Shown in pieces: positions 24,449-33,076 of a DNA stretch of 64,000 bases (within the stretch, counting starts at the first letter, position 1; every line of letters begins with the position of its first letter). Location: positions 62,001 through 126,000 of the forward strand of contig MPCW01000003.1 in the NCBI GenBank assembly GCA_001874325.1. The letters run 5' to 3'. The position numbers and the translations under genes are program-made. The notes beneath the pieces were generated by a model. It worked only from the letters and a program-made list of their open reading frames with translations. It was not told the DNA's origin and did no database searches. This stretch comes from Flavobacterium sp. MedPE-SWcel (GTDB lineage: Bacteria; Bacteroidota; Bacteroidia; Flavobacteriales; Flavobacteriaceae).

Positions 24449-24925
24449 ATGAAAAAAACACTTGTTTTATTTTCGCTTTTCCTTATAAGCTCCTGTCAGT
24501 GGTTCGATCAGAAAGTACCCGATAAAGAAGAGCTGGTAAACAAGCGCCTAGAAGAAATTAACTGGAAAGAGGTAAGTAGTTACCCCTCTATAGCCGATTG
24601 TGACGCTATAACTGATAAAGAACAGCAAAAGGAATGCTTTTTTGAATCGATGATAAGATTGGTGCAAGAAAAACTAGATGCCGATACTATAGCAGTATTA
24701 TACCCAGAGTTAGATACCATTAGTGTACAGGTTACTGTATTTGCCGATTCTCGATTAGAGTTTGAACCACGATTTGAACAAGATAGTGTTAGTTATAACA
24801 AAGCGGTTATAGATAGTATTTTAAAAAGCCGTTTAGTAGATTTTCCTCAAATAGAGCCTGCCCAAAAAGAAGGAATACCTGTTACTACACAATTTACATT
24901 ACCAGTAATTCTTAATGTAGAGTAG
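24449..24925 (+). CDS. Lipoprotein of unrecognised family
   Basis: A 158-aa protein starting at ATG 24449, with signal peptide and lipobox (FLISSC, Cys at residue 17). I do not recognise a named family. Two cysteines (ADCDAITDKEQQKECFF) are probably disulfide-linked. The second half alternates polar and hydrophobic residues and recalls a TonB C-terminal-type fold (VQVTVFADSRLEFEPRFEQD), as in envelope proteins of the energy-transducer type, but this is weak. It converges with the flippase-like gene, overlapping it by 14 bp. Confidence 0.7.
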   Translation: MKKTLVLFSLFLISSCQWFDQKVPDKEELVNKRLEEINWKEVSSYPSIADCDAITDKEQQKECFFESMIRLVQEKLDADTIAVLYPELDTISVQVTVFADSRLEFEPRFEQDSVSYNKAVIDSILKSRLVDFPQIEPAQKEGIPVTTQFTLPVILNVE

Positions 24926-25859
24926 TTTTTGTTTTAAATTTAAATACAAAATAACTGCCTATAGTTACAGGTAAAACTACATTAAGCAACCATATTAATG
25001 TTGCAACAAAAACCACAATCCATTCATTTACACCAAGTAGTCCAAAAAAGAATACGGCTACACTACCTTTTACAGCAAAGTCTAAAAACTGAAAGGTAGG
25101 TAACGACGAACCTAAAAAATATGTTCCCGCTATAGTAGCTAACAGTATAGGGTAAGACTCTGTAATACCAAAAAGAAGAAATAAAAAGTAATATTGATGT
25201 ACTAGTACTAGATAACGCATGGTTGCTAATAGCATATTCTTACGATGTACTGCTTTAGGTAATTCGTTAACTTTACAAGTAAGTTGTTGCACAGAATAGC
25301 CTTTTATAGTAAAATTACGTCCTATAACTAAAAGACTGATAATAATAGTTAATGTAGCAATAACAATTAAAACTGCTTTTGTTGATAGTACAGGGTGTAA
25401 TATGTTAAAGATAATAAGCCCTATTATTCCAAAAAGCACAGTAATAATAAGCTGTATACCATTACAAATAAGGTTAAGGAATACAATTCGTTTACGGCTC
25501 TTTTTCTTGAAATAAAGTGTTTTTGCAGCATATTCCCCAATACCATTAGGGGTAAACAGTGCTACAGTAATAGCCGACAATACTTGCTCAGTAGCTTGTA
25601 CTAGAGAAGTAGGACTTAAAGTGTTGGTTAAGTTTTTCCATTTTAAAATTTCAATGAAACGATTTAAAAAGGTTAGCAATAGTAATAACCCAGCATACCA
25701 AAATGATTGCTCTTGTTGTAATAAAGTTGTAAACCGCGACCAGTCGAGTTGTTCATTATGAGCAAGTCTGTCGTAGATAAAATAAAATGCTCCGCCAACA
25801 ATTAAAAGTTTGGTAAGAACCGTAAGGAATTGTTTAGCTTTGCGTGGTATAGTGAGCAT
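24912..25859 (-). CDS. Flippase-like / LPG synthase TM-region (UPF0104-type) membrane protein
   Basis: A 315-aa polytopic membrane protein with about eight hydrophobic segments and family features of the AglD/MprF transmembrane region (RFIEILKWKNLTN; FTPNGIGEYAAKTLYFKKKSRKR; GSSLPTFQFLDFAVKGSVAVFFFG). I choose ATG 25859; an upstream TTG at 25889 would overlap the divergent ruvC start. The transported or modified lipid is not known. No catalytic domain of MprF is attached. Confidence 0.8.
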   Translation of the reverse strand: MLTIPRKAKQFLTVLTKLLIVGGAFYFIYDRLAHNEQLDWSRFTTLLQQEQSFWYAGLLLLLTFLNRFIEILKWKNLTNTLSPTSLVQATEQVLSAITVALFTPNGIGEYAAKTLYFKKKSRKRIVFLNLICNGIQLIITVLFGIIGLIIFNILHPVLSTKAVLIVIATLTIIISLLVIGRNFTIKGYSVQQLTCKVNELPKAVHRKNMLLATMRYLVLVHQYYFLFLLFGITESYPILLATIAGTYFLGSSLPTFQFLDFAVKGSVAVFFFGLLGVNEWIVVFVATLIWLLNVVLPVTIGSYFVFKFKTKTTLH

Positions 25860-25882
25860 AGCTGCAAAATAAAGAAATAAAA

Positions 25883-26473
25883 TTGGCAAACGAACGTATT
25901 ATATTAGGTATTGATCCAGGTACAACTATTATGGGTTTTGGACTTATAAAAGTGGTGAATAAAAAGATGCAGTTTTTGCAACTTAACGAGCTGCAACTCA
26001 AAAAATATGATGATCACTATGTGAAACTTAAACTTATTTTTGAACGTACTATAGAGCTTATAGAAACGCATCACCCTGATGAGATTGCTATAGAAGCACC
26101 CTTTTTTGGTAAAAATGTACAAGCTATGCTTAAACTTGGTAGAGCGCAAGGAGTAGCAATGGCAGCAGGACTATCGCGCCAAATACCTATAACAGAGTAT
26201 GAGCCTAAGAAAATAAAAATGGCGGTTACAGGTAATGGTAATGCTAGTAAAGAACAGGTAGCTAGAATGCTTCAGCAACTTTTAGGGCTTAAAGAATTAC
26301 CAAAGAATTTAGATAGTACAGATGGATTGGCAGCAGCAGTATGCCACTTTTTAAACTCAGGCAGAATTGTTGCAGGTAAAAGCTATACGGGTTGGGATGC
26401 TTTTGTAAAGCAAAATGAGAAGAGAGTAGCTTCGCCAAAAACAAAAGGGGGGACACCTAAGAATGGAAAATAA
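25883..26473 (+). CDS. ruvC: Holliday junction resolvase RuvC
   Basis: A 196-aa endonuclease that cuts Holliday junctions with RuvAB. The start must be TTG 25883 (encoding ANERIILGIDPGTTIMGFG): the first in-frame ATG (25931) falls after the catalytic Asp in GIDPGT. The other acidic residues are seen in EIAIEAPFFG (about 68) and DSTDGLAAAVCH (about 145). The C-terminal tail (about 175-196) is basic and slightly long. It overlaps hemW by 11 bp. Confidence 0.95.
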   Translation: MANERIILGIDPGTTIMGFGLIKVVNKKMQFLQLNELQLKKYDDHYVKLKLIFERTIELIETHHPDEIAIEAPFFGKNVQAMLKLGRAQGVAMAAGLSRQIPITEYEPKKIKMAVTGNGNASKEQVARMLQQLLGLKELPKNLDSTDGLAAAVCHFLNSGRIVAGKSYTGWDAFVKQNEKRVASPKTKGGTPKNGK

Positions 26474-27644
26474 TCAGTCTGAAAATATAAATTTACTAGA
26501 ATCCCTTGATTATAAAGGCGCAGGTATTTATATACACATTCCGTTTTGCAAACAAGCCTGTCATTATTGCGATTTTCATTTTTCTACTTCATTAAAAAAG
26601 AAAGATGAAATGATTACGGCTATTATTTCTGAAATGAGCATTCGTAAAGATGAACTTAAGGATGAGGTAATACAAACCATTTATTTTGGAGGTGGTACAC
26701 CATCGGTTTTATCGAATGAAGAGATACAGCGTATTATAGATGCTGTTTATGATAGCTTTATAGTAGCCTCTAATCCAGAAATTACATTAGAAGCTAATCC
26801 AGATGATTTATCGGTTAGTAGAATTATAGCATTATCTAAAAGTAAAATCAACAGGTTAAGTATAGGGATACAGTCATTTTTTGAAGAAGATTTAAAAATG
26901 ATGAATCGAGCTCATAATGCGAAAGAAGCGGAGGAGTGTATAGCCGAAGCAGTAAAGCATTTTGATAATATTTCTATAGATCTTATATACGGTATTCCTG
27001 ATATGAGTAATGAGCGATGGTTGCAAAATGTGACTAAAGCATTGTCTTTTGGAGTACCTCACATTTCGAGCTACGCACTTACCGTAGAGCCTAAAACAGC
27101 ACTACACACTTTTGTGAAAAAAGGGATGATATCACAACCTAGTGATGAAGCTGCACAAGAACAGTTTTTATTGCTTGTAGACCAATTAGAAGCAAATGAT
27201 TTTGTACACTATGAACTTTCTAACTTTGGTAAACAGGGCTATTTTTCTCAAAATAATACAGCCTATTGGTTGGGTAAAAAGTACCTTGGTATAGGGCCTT
27301 CAGCACACAGTTATAATGGTGTTAATAGAAGTTGGAACATAGCAAATAATGCTTTGTATTTAAAAGCTATCCAAAACAATGAATTGGCACTTGAAGAGGA
27401 AGAACTAACTGTAACCGATCGTTATAACGAATATATAATGACAGGTTTGCGTACTATTTGGGGTGTTTCTGTAACCAGAGTGCAACAAGATTTTGGCAGC
27501 TTATACCATGATTATCTTATTAAAGAAATGGCAAGTTTTATAGATAAAGAGCTACTTTCTTTTGAAGATGGTATCGTAAAAACGACTAGAAAAGGTAAGT
27601 TTTTAGCTGATGGTATTGCTAGTGATTTGTTTTATGTAGCTTAA
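26463..27644 (+). CDS. hemW: HemW-type radical SAM heme chaperone (coproporphyrinogen oxidase-like)
   Basis: A 393-aa radical SAM protein. The cluster motif CKQACHYC (C-x3-C-x2-C) lies at about residues 29-36, followed by FGGGTPSVL near 75 and the family EANPDDLS. The stand-alone C-terminal HemW domain is present (YNEYIMTGLRTIWGVS). It lacks the extra N-terminal residues of true HemN, so I favour heme trafficking over oxygen-independent coproporphyrinogen oxidation. It overlaps ruvC, suggesting coupled translation. Confidence 0.9.
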   Translation: MENNQSENINLLESLDYKGAGIYIHIPFCKQACHYCDFHFSTSLKKKDEMITAIISEMSIRKDELKDEVIQTIYFGGGTPSVLSNEEIQRIIDAVYDSFIVASNPEITLEANPDDLSVSRIIALSKSKINRLSIGIQSFFEEDLKMMNRAHNAKEAEECIAEAVKHFDNISIDLIYGIPDMSNERWLQNVTKALSFGVPHISSYALTVEPKTALHTFVKKGMISQPSDEAAQEQFLLLVDQLEANDFVHYELSNFGKQGYFSQNNTAYWLGKKYLGIGPSAHSYNGVNRSWNIANNALYLKAIQNNELALEEEELTVTDRYNEYIMTGLRTIWGVSVTRVQQDFGSLYHDYLIKEMASFIDKELLSFEDGIVKTTRKGKFLADGIASDLFYVA

Positions 27645-27704
27645 TAACGTAGTTTTTTTAGTGTATAAATCAATCAAATCGTTTATTTTGTAAAAAAATA
27701 TATC

Positions 27705-28460
27705 ATGTTAGTACACTTTAACGAGACGGTTGCCAACCTTTCTAAACCATTAGATATATCCTTACCACTATCGGCTAATGCAAATAATCCTATAGCGTGG
27801 TATATTGATGCACCTGTTATCGAACCCGTAAAAATGGGCGACTGGGTAGGTAAAGTAAGCGAGGGGTCGTCTACTAACTTTAATAATATATTTTTTAATC
27901 CACATGGTCATGGTACGCATACCGAGTGTTTAGGGCATATTACAAAAGCGTTTTATAGCATTAATGAAGCATTAAAACAGTTCTTTTTTGTCGCTGAATT
28001 AATCTCTATTCAACCTGAAGCACAAGGAGAAGATTTAGTTATAACAAAGACACAGGTTGAAACGGCTTTAAATAGTAAAACACCTGAGGCAATAGTAATT
28101 CGTACTTTACCTAATGATGTAGTAAAGCAATCGAAGAATTACAGTAATAGCAATCCGCCTTATCTTGAAGAGGCTGCGGCTACTTATATAAGGGAATGTG
28201 GTATTAAACATTTACTGATAGATTTACCGAGTGTAGATAAGGAAAAAGATGATGGTAAATTACTATCGCATAAAGCATTTTGGAACGTGAAAGATGTAAA
28301 TAATCTGAATGATGATGCACGTCATGATGCTACTATAACCGAATTGATTTTTGTTCCAGATACTATTGTAGATGGTACTTATTTATTAAACTTGCAAATA
28401 GCGTCGTTTGTAAATGATGCATCGCCAAGTAAACCTGTATTGTATAAACTAGAACGTTAG
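27705..28460 (+). CDS. Cyclase family (kynurenine formamidase-like) metal hydrolase
   Basis: A 251-aa protein of the PF04199 cyclase / arylformamidase fold. The metal-binding signature HGHGTHTECLGH (about residues 66-77) corresponds to HxGTHxDxPxH with E for D. DLPSVDKEKDDGKLLSHKAF carries the second conserved block. Related enzymes hydrolyse N-formylkynurenine or isatin. No tryptophan-degradation genes are adjacent, so the substrate is open. It is followed by a small MmcQ/YjbR gene 4 bp away. Confidence 0.85.
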   Translation: MLVHFNETVANLSKPLDISLPLSANANNPIAWYIDAPVIEPVKMGDWVGKVSEGSSTNFNNIFFNPHGHGTHTECLGHITKAFYSINEALKQFFFVAELISIQPEAQGEDLVITKTQVETALNSKTPEAIVIRTLPNDVVKQSKNYSNSNPPYLEEAAATYIRECGIKHLLIDLPSVDKEKDDGKLLSHKAFWNVKDVNNLNDDARHDATITELIFVPDTIVDGTYLLNLQIASFVNDASPSKPVLYKLER

Positions 28461-28464
28461 TATT

Positions 28465-28833
28465 ATGAATATCCAACAATTTTATGAGTACTGTTTAGCT
28501 AAAAAAGGTGTTACCGAACATTTTCCTTTTGATGAAAATACATTAGTATTTAAAGTAGGGGGTAAAATGTTTGCTTTATCATCATTAGTCGGGTGGGAAA
28601 AAGGAGAAGCAGCTATTAATCTTAAATGTGATCCTGAGCGTGCTTTAGAGCTTAGAGCAGAATATGAAGGTGTTCAACCAGGGTATCACATGAGTAAAAA
28701 GCATTGGAACACTGTAACGGTAGATAGTGATGTTGCACAATCGTTATTATTGGAGTTTATAGATCATTCGTATGAATTGGTTTTTAAAAGCCTTACCAAA
28801 AAACTACAAGCAGAAATTGAAATGACAGCATAA
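28465..28833 (+). CDS. MmcQ/YjbR family protein
   Basis: A 122-aa protein of the MmcQ/YjbR (CyaY-like fold) family: CLAKKGVTEHFPFDENTLVFKVGG, then CDPERALELRAEYEGVQPGYHMSKKHWNTV. It is often called a DNA-binding protein because of its fold; function is not established. Probably co-transcribed with the cyclase. A bidirectional terminator follows. Confidence 0.9.
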   Translation: MNIQQFYEYCLAKKGVTEHFPFDENTLVFKVGGKMFALSSLVGWEKGEAAINLKCDPERALELRAEYEGVQPGYHMSKKHWNTVTVDSDVAQSLLLEFIDHSYELVFKSLTKKLQAEIEMTA

Positions 28834-28864
28834 AAAAAGCCTCGCAATTGCGAGGCTTTTTGTT
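28831..28864. terminator. Bidirectional terminator, MmcQ / DUF4407
   Basis: AAAAAGCCTCGCAATTGCGAGGCTTTTT, a perfect dyad touching the stop codons of both convergent genes. Confidence 0.92.
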
Positions 28865-29963
28865 ACATTATATTTTTTTGTTTTTCAGAAAAACTATCGG
28901 CTTGCATTTCGAGTAGTTCGATGGCCTTCTTCTTTTTGTAATTATAGAGCTCTTTGTCGCTTCTAATTTCAGCATATACATCGTCATAAATTTTAGCATC
29001 AGTAGTACGCATCAAGTCCCGTTGATAATTGTTTTGTGTTAGGTTTGTTTTAATAGCCATTTCATTCTCCTCAAGTTTAAAATCATATTCTCCCTTAGGC
29101 GAAAGTAGTTTGGCAATAATAGGTGATGTTTCTATAGCTAAAAACAGTAACATGATAAATAAAGAGGGTAGTAGCGGTAACTTGTTTAAAGCATTAATTC
29201 GCGCCATTAGCCCGTCGAACTTATCTATAATGGGCTTCGATTCGTTTATTTTATTATCTAGCTCTGTTTGTAAACTAGAAGCCATTGCTTCCTTAGCTTC
29301 AATTTTAGCGGTGTTTTTTTCTCTTAAGGCATTTAGTTGTGCTAAGGCGGCATCGTGCTTTTCGCGCTTTTCTTTATACACAGGACCTTTACCTAGTTTT
29401 TTTGTACCGCTAGTGCCTTCGGCTTCGGTAATGTAAATGCTGTATAATGCGTTTACTTCTTTTTCTTTTGCTACAATTTCAGATTTCAAGCTATCAATAG
29501 CCGCTTTGTTTTTATTGAAATCAGTAGCATAATAGTCAGTCGTTTGCTTTTTGTTAGCAAGTGCCATTTTGTTTTTCTCTTTCAACAAGACTGTATCAAT
29601 CTCTTTCTCGAAAATTTTAATTTCTAATGGTTTAGAAATTACTATAGCGATAATGATTGCTAAAATAATACGGGGTGTGGCTTGCAGTAGTTCTTGCCTA
29701 AAGTTATCGCGTTTACGAATGGTAGAAACAATAAACCTGTCGAGATTAAAGATTAGTAACCCCCAAAGTAACCCAAAGGCAGCGGCCATATAAATATTAT
29801 CAAATACAGTATAAAGAGCATAGCTAGCAGCAACCCACGCTAAGAGTGCAGTAAAAAAAACTGTTGCACCTATACCTGCATATTTGTTCTGTTCTCCATC
29901 GGAACAATTATAAATAATAGCCCTGTCTGCACCAGAACAGGTGATAAAAAAACGTTTTAACAT
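28863..29963 (-). CDS. DUF4407 membrane protein
   Basis: A 366-aa protein with the DUF4407 layout: N-terminal FFITCSGADRAIIYNC, two TM hairpins around residues 32-115 (with LLIFNLDRFIVSTIRK between), a long charged coiled-coil region (about 130-265), and a last TM segment (LPSLFIMLLFLAIETSPIIAKL, about 268-290). A helical tail follows. The function is unknown to me. The first ten codons and about 75 bp of upstream DNA are duplicated at the TonB-like gene at 31942-32436. Confidence 0.88.
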   Translation of the reverse strand: MLKRFFITCSGADRAIIYNCSDGEQNKYAGIGATVFFTALLAWVAASYALYTVFDNIYMAAAFGLLWGLLIFNLDRFIVSTIRKRDNFRQELLQATPRIILAIIIAIVISKPLEIKIFEKEIDTVLLKEKNKMALANKKQTTDYYATDFNKNKAAIDSLKSEIVAKEKEVNALYSIYITEAEGTSGTKKLGKGPVYKEKREKHDAALAQLNALREKNTAKIEAKEAMASSLQTELDNKINESKPIIDKFDGLMARINALNKLPLLPSLFIMLLFLAIETSPIIAKLLSPKGEYDFKLEENEMAIKTNLTQNNYQRDLMRTTDAKIYDDVYAEIRSDKELYNYKKKKAIELLEMQADSFSEKQKNIM

Positions 29964-29991
29964 GATGATTGATTTTGATTGATGATGCTTA

Positions 29992-29999
29992 CAAAGTTA
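29992..29999 (-). promoter_or_regulatory. Promoter -7 box for the DUF4407 gene
   Basis: TAACTTTG on the minus strand. The same box in the same context recurs at 32465-32472. Confidence 0.65.
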
Positions 30000-30105
30000 A
30001 CGCGTTTTTTGTTACGATGTTGTAAATAGCTGTTTTAGTGAGGTGTTGTAAATGAAAAAATCCGCCTATCAATGACGGATTTATAAAAATAAATGAGATA
30101 GAGGT

Positions 30106-30837
30106 TTAAGGTATAGCGTCGTGAATGTTACTGTTTATTAGTTTAATTTTGGATGTACTAATAGAGTCTCTTTTTTGCCCGAATTTTATTAACCTAGTTA
30201 ATGTATCCTTATTAGGTAGTTTTGAGTGTTTTTTAATTCTTGCTCTGTAGGGTTTAAGGTTTGGAGCACGAACAAGTAGTATGGTATTGTATGCTGTTTT
30301 ATATTCATTAAATGATGCATCTATAATACTATCAAATTGTAATTGAGTTATCTTTTCTCCTATTTCTATAAGTATTTGGTTTCTTGATTTTTGAGTTGTA
30401 AGCTTAATTTTATTAGTATTTGGTTTTATGCTATCTAATATAGCTGTATTCTCCTTGTGGTTACCCCTTCTAATAGTGAGTGTTGTAGTGTCTATTTGTA
30501 GTGTTTTTTTAACCTCAGGTGATTGTTCATTTGCTTTTGTTACAGCAGTTTTATTATTGATAATGGCTTCACTAGAAGTTTTTAATGTGTCTGTAACTAC
30601 AATGCTGGCAGGTGCATTTTCTTGTTCCGTTGATTTTTCATTACTAGGTAGTAATAAGAAAACTATTACGCTAATTGTTAGAACAGCTATTACAATTAAA
30701 GAAGTGAATCTTTTTTTCTTTGGCATATTCTCGTTATCCATTTTTTTAGCTATGTTGTTCCAGAGTTCATCACTAGGCATTTCATCTAGTTTATGGCTAC
30801 GATCTTTAAAATGATTATATAACTCTTTGTCTTTCAT
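30106..30837 (-). CDS. Putative anti-sigma factor (single TM)
   Basis: A 243-aa protein starting with a short cytoplasmic part (NHFKDRSHKLDEMPSDELWNNIAKKMDN, typical of Bacteroidota anti-sigma-like proteins), then one TM helix at about 45-64 (LIVIAVLTISVIVFLLLPS), then a Ser/Thr/Lys-rich periplasmic region. Its start overlaps the stop of the ECF sigma gene by 4 bp (ATGA). I infer it holds that sigma factor at the membrane. The periplasmic part has no recognised domain. Confidence 0.75.
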   Translation of the reverse strand: MKDKELYNHFKDRSHKLDEMPSDELWNNIAKKMDNENMPKKKRFTSLIVIAVLTISVIVFLLLPSNEKSTEQENAPASIVVTDTLKTSSEAIINNKTAVTKANEQSPEVKKTLQIDTTTLTIRRGNHKENTAILDSIKPNTNKIKLTTQKSRNQILIEIGEKITQLQFDSIIDASFNEYKTAYNTILLVRAPNLKPYRARIKKHSKLPNKDTLTRLIKFGQKRDSISTSKIKLINSNIHDAIP

Positions 30838-31376
30838 GAGTTTTTAGTTTTAGGAACAAATTCAGTAAAAAATGTCTTTTTTAATTTTTCTTTAGCGTAG
30901 TTGAGTTGCGATTTCGATGTACCTTCAGATATGTTTAATTGCTCCGCAATTTCTTTATGCTTATATCCCTCTATAGCGTGCATGTTAAATATTATTCGAG
31001 CACTTTCGGGTAGTGTAGCGAGCATTTTTTCGATGTCTTCACGATCGATGCTATCAAGTGTATTATTTCTATCAGATAATTGAATAATATCATGTGATAT
31101 CTCAGTATTGAAATTTGTTTTTTTACGCAATTCAGATAAGCAATAGTTGACAGTAATTCTTAAAATCCAGCCCTCAAAGCTTCCTTTATTATTGTATTGA
31201 TCTATCTTCTGGAATACAGATAAAAAAGTGTTCATAACCATTTCTTCAGCACGTTCCCTGTCTTTCATGTACCTACGGCAGATACCTAATACTTTTGCAC
31301 CATAGCGGTTGTAAACCAGTTGCTGTGTGCGACGGTCTTGTTTTTTACAACCATTTATAAGATCGGTTTCGATCAT
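30834..31376 (-). CDS. ECF-type RNA polymerase sigma factor
   Basis: A 180-aa sigma-70-family ECF factor. Region 2 covers about 27-90 (RAEEMVMNTFLSVFQKIDQY; FEGWILRITVNYCLSELRKK). Region 4 with its HTH covers about 120-170 (LPESARIIFNMHAIEGYKHKEI; LNISEGTSKSQLNYAKEKL). It is co-transcribed with the downstream TM protein. Its regulon may include the envelope genes nearby, but no direct evidence is visible. Confidence 0.93.
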   Translation of the reverse strand: MIETDLINGCKKQDRRTQQLVYNRYGAKVLGICRRYMKDRERAEEMVMNTFLSVFQKIDQYNNKGSFEGWILRITVNYCLSELRKKTNFNTEISHDIIQLSDRNNTLDSIDREDIEKMLATLPESARIIFNMHAIEGYKHKEIAEQLNISEGTSKSQLNYAKEKLKKTFFTEFVPKTKNS

Positions 31377-31391
31377 AGTGTTTTTTAAGTA

Positions 31392-31829
31392 TTATAATAA
31401 TTTTTGTAGTAGAGGTTCTATAGTATCATACTTAGGTTTTACGACTTCTTCTCCCGTTTCATCTATAAAACCATAATATCCGTCTTTATTTACTAATAAC
31501 CACCCTTCTTTTAATTTACCAGAATGATCGATCATTTCATATTGCGGTTTTACAGTTTCATTACCAGAAAGATCTATAAATCCTAAATACCCATCTTTAT
31601 CAACTAATGCCCATCCATCGATATATTCACCAAAAGCACCTATTTCATTATATATAGGTGGTACAATTTCATTACCAGATGCATCTATAAAACCAATATA
31701 ACTCTCTTTTTCGACCTGTAACCATTCGGGTTGTGTTTCTAGAGCTTTAAAGTGTAGTTGTTTTTCAATTAGTTGTGCATTACTGTGTAAGGCAAAAGTA
31801 AAAAGACAAAGAGTGATTAACTTTTTCAT
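31392..31829 (-). CDS. WG-repeat protein, probably exported
   Basis: A 145-aa protein with a signal peptide (residues 1-18, ending HSNAQ) and three WG-type repeats of about 33 residues each (YIGFIDASGNEIVPPIYNEI; YLGFIDLSGNETVKPQYEMI; YYGFIDETGEEVVKPKYDTI). Such repeats form beta structure of unknown role. It ends 15 bp before the sigma gene, and could be part of that operon. Confidence 0.87.
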   Translation of the reverse strand: MKKLITLCLFTFALHSNAQLIEKQLHFKALETQPEWLQVEKESYIGFIDASGNEIVPPIYNEIGAFGEYIDGWALVDKDGYLGFIDLSGNETVKPQYEMIDHSGKLKEGWLLVNKDGYYGFIDETGEEVVKPKYDTIEPLLQKLL

Positions 31830-31895
31830 AAAAAATAGATTTAGTGATTTCTTATAAAGATGCAGATGTTCTTAAAAAGGTTGGAACTTAAATAA

Positions 31896-31921
31896 AAAAA
31901 CCACCCGATTGGGTGGTTTTA
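31896..31921 (-). terminator. Terminator of the TonB-like gene at 31942-32436
   Basis: AAAACCACCC-gatt-GGGTGGTTTT. Confidence 0.88.
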
Positions 31922-31941
31922 AATAAGTATAAAAAATATAT

Positions 31942-32436
31942 TTATCTTGTATAATCTATATTTATAGGTAATATATGGCGTGAGCGTACTGGTTCTCCAT
32001 CAATTTTTGCAACAATCCATTTTTTGTCAATATTTTCGAGAACTCTTTTAGCTTCTGCTCCGATACCATGACCAGGGTCTCTAGATATTTTAATATCCGA
32101 CATTGTACCATCTATTTCAATAACAAAAGAGACGTATACTTTATAAACCCCTGTTAGTCCTTCAGGTACCCTAAAAGATTTATGAATATCCATATAAAAA
32201 CGTCTCATTCCTCCAGGATATTCAGGTTGATTTCTAAGTGTTGAAACATTATAAATTCGATCTTCTATTTCAGGTTCTATTTGAGTATCTATTTCATCAT
32301 ACTCTACCTCAGTATCATTGTTGTTTTGTGCTATTGTTTGATTGGAAAACAATATTATGGTGCATACAGCGAAGAATTTAAAATATTTAGCAGATAATTT
32401 TGAACTAGAACAGATGATAAAAAAACGATTTAACAC
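31942..32436 (-). CDS. TonB C-terminal-domain-like protein, N-terminus derived from DUF4407 gene
   Basis: A 164-aa protein. The C-terminal half (about 90-164) resembles the TonB C-terminal domain (GLTGVYKVYVSFVIEIDGTM ... IGAEAKRVLENIDKKW). There is no proline-rich spanner, so it is a free periplasmic relative. The start MLNRFFIICS is nearly that of the DUF4407 protein (MLKRFFITCS), and the upstream DNA is also alike. A hydrophobic segment follows at about 19-37, ending NQTIAQ. It is paralogous to the next gene (32553-33053). Partner receptor unknown. Confidence 0.82.
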   Translation of the reverse strand: MLNRFFIICSSSKLSAKYFKFFAVCTIILFSNQTIAQNNNDTEVEYDEIDTQIEPEIEDRIYNVSTLRNQPEYPGGMRRFYMDIHKSFRVPEGLTGVYKVYVSFVIEIDGTMSDIKISRDPGHGIGAEAKRVLENIDKKWIVAKIDGEPVRSRHILPINIDYTR

Positions 32437-32503
32437 AATGAATGATTTTAATTTATGATGCTTACAAAGTTAATGTGTTTTTTTATTATGGTGCTATAAA
32501 ATA
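32404..32503. repeat. Copy of the DUF4407 promoter and first codons
   Basis: About 100 bp matches 29931-30030 at roughly 80% identity by eye. It covers the TAACTTTG box, the start codon and the first ten codons, and it stops being alike soon after. Confidence 0.8.
32465..32472 (-). promoter_or_regulatory. Promoter -7 box for the TonB-like gene
   Basis: TAACTTTG on the minus strand, inside the duplicated segment. Confidence 0.65.
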
Positions 32504-32505
32504 AA

Positions 32506-32532
32506 AAACACCCTCGATAGGGTGGTTCTTTT
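32506..32532 (-). terminator. Terminator of the TonB-like gene at 32553-33053
   Basis: CACCCT-cgat-AGGGTG stem with an A/T-rich surround. Confidence 0.75.
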
Positions 32533-32552
32533 ATAATCTGAATTTAAATGTT

Positions 32553-33053
32553 TTATGTAACGTTTATGACTATAGGTAAGTTATATTTTGCAGGTACAGC
32601 TTTTCCGTCCACCTCACCAGGAATCCATTTTTTATCAATGTCTTTAAGAACTCTAATAGCTTCATTACCTAAGCCATAACCAGGGTCTCTTAATACTTTA
32701 ATATTAGACATAGAGCCGTCTACTTCTACCGTAAAAGACACATATATTTTTGCAACCATATTTGGGCTGTTTTTGGGAATCTTAAAGTTTTCTGCGACAT
32801 AATTATAAAAACCACGTATACCGCCGTCAGTATACTTAGGTTTTTTTGTAAGTATAGAGATGTTATAAACTTTGTCTTTTTCAAAAACTACTTTGGTGGT
32901 TTCTTTAGAAGGGGGAGATGGAGCCAAATAAGGTGTTAAGTCAGAGGTTTCGTCTTCATTACTATTTTTAATAGTGTCGTTTTGTGCATTTAATTGAGTG
33001 CATAAAAGTAGTACAGTAATTATTGTGGTAATGTTTTTGTAATGTTTTAGCAT
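32553..33053 (-). CDS. TonB C-terminal-domain-like periplasmic protein
   Basis: A 166-aa paralogue of the previous protein, with a normal signal peptide (residues 1-23, ending TQLNAQ). The C-terminal domain (IYVSFTVEVDGSMSNIKVLR; GLGNEAIRVLKDIDKKWIPG; YNLPIVINVT) is alike in order and spacing. It is too short to span the periplasm and has no TM anchor of the TonB type. Function unknown beyond the fold. The two genes look like a tandem duplication whose 5' ends have since diverged. Confidence 0.82.
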   Translation of the reverse strand: MLKHYKNITTIITVLLLCTQLNAQNDTIKNSNEDETSDLTPYLAPSPPSKETTKVVFEKDKVYNISILTKKPKYTDGGIRGFYNYVAENFKIPKNSPNMVAKIYVSFTVEVDGSMSNIKVLRDPGYGLGNEAIRVLKDIDKKWIPGEVDGKAVPAKYNLPIVINVT

Positions 33054-33076
33054 AGATATTTATTTTAATAAATAGA

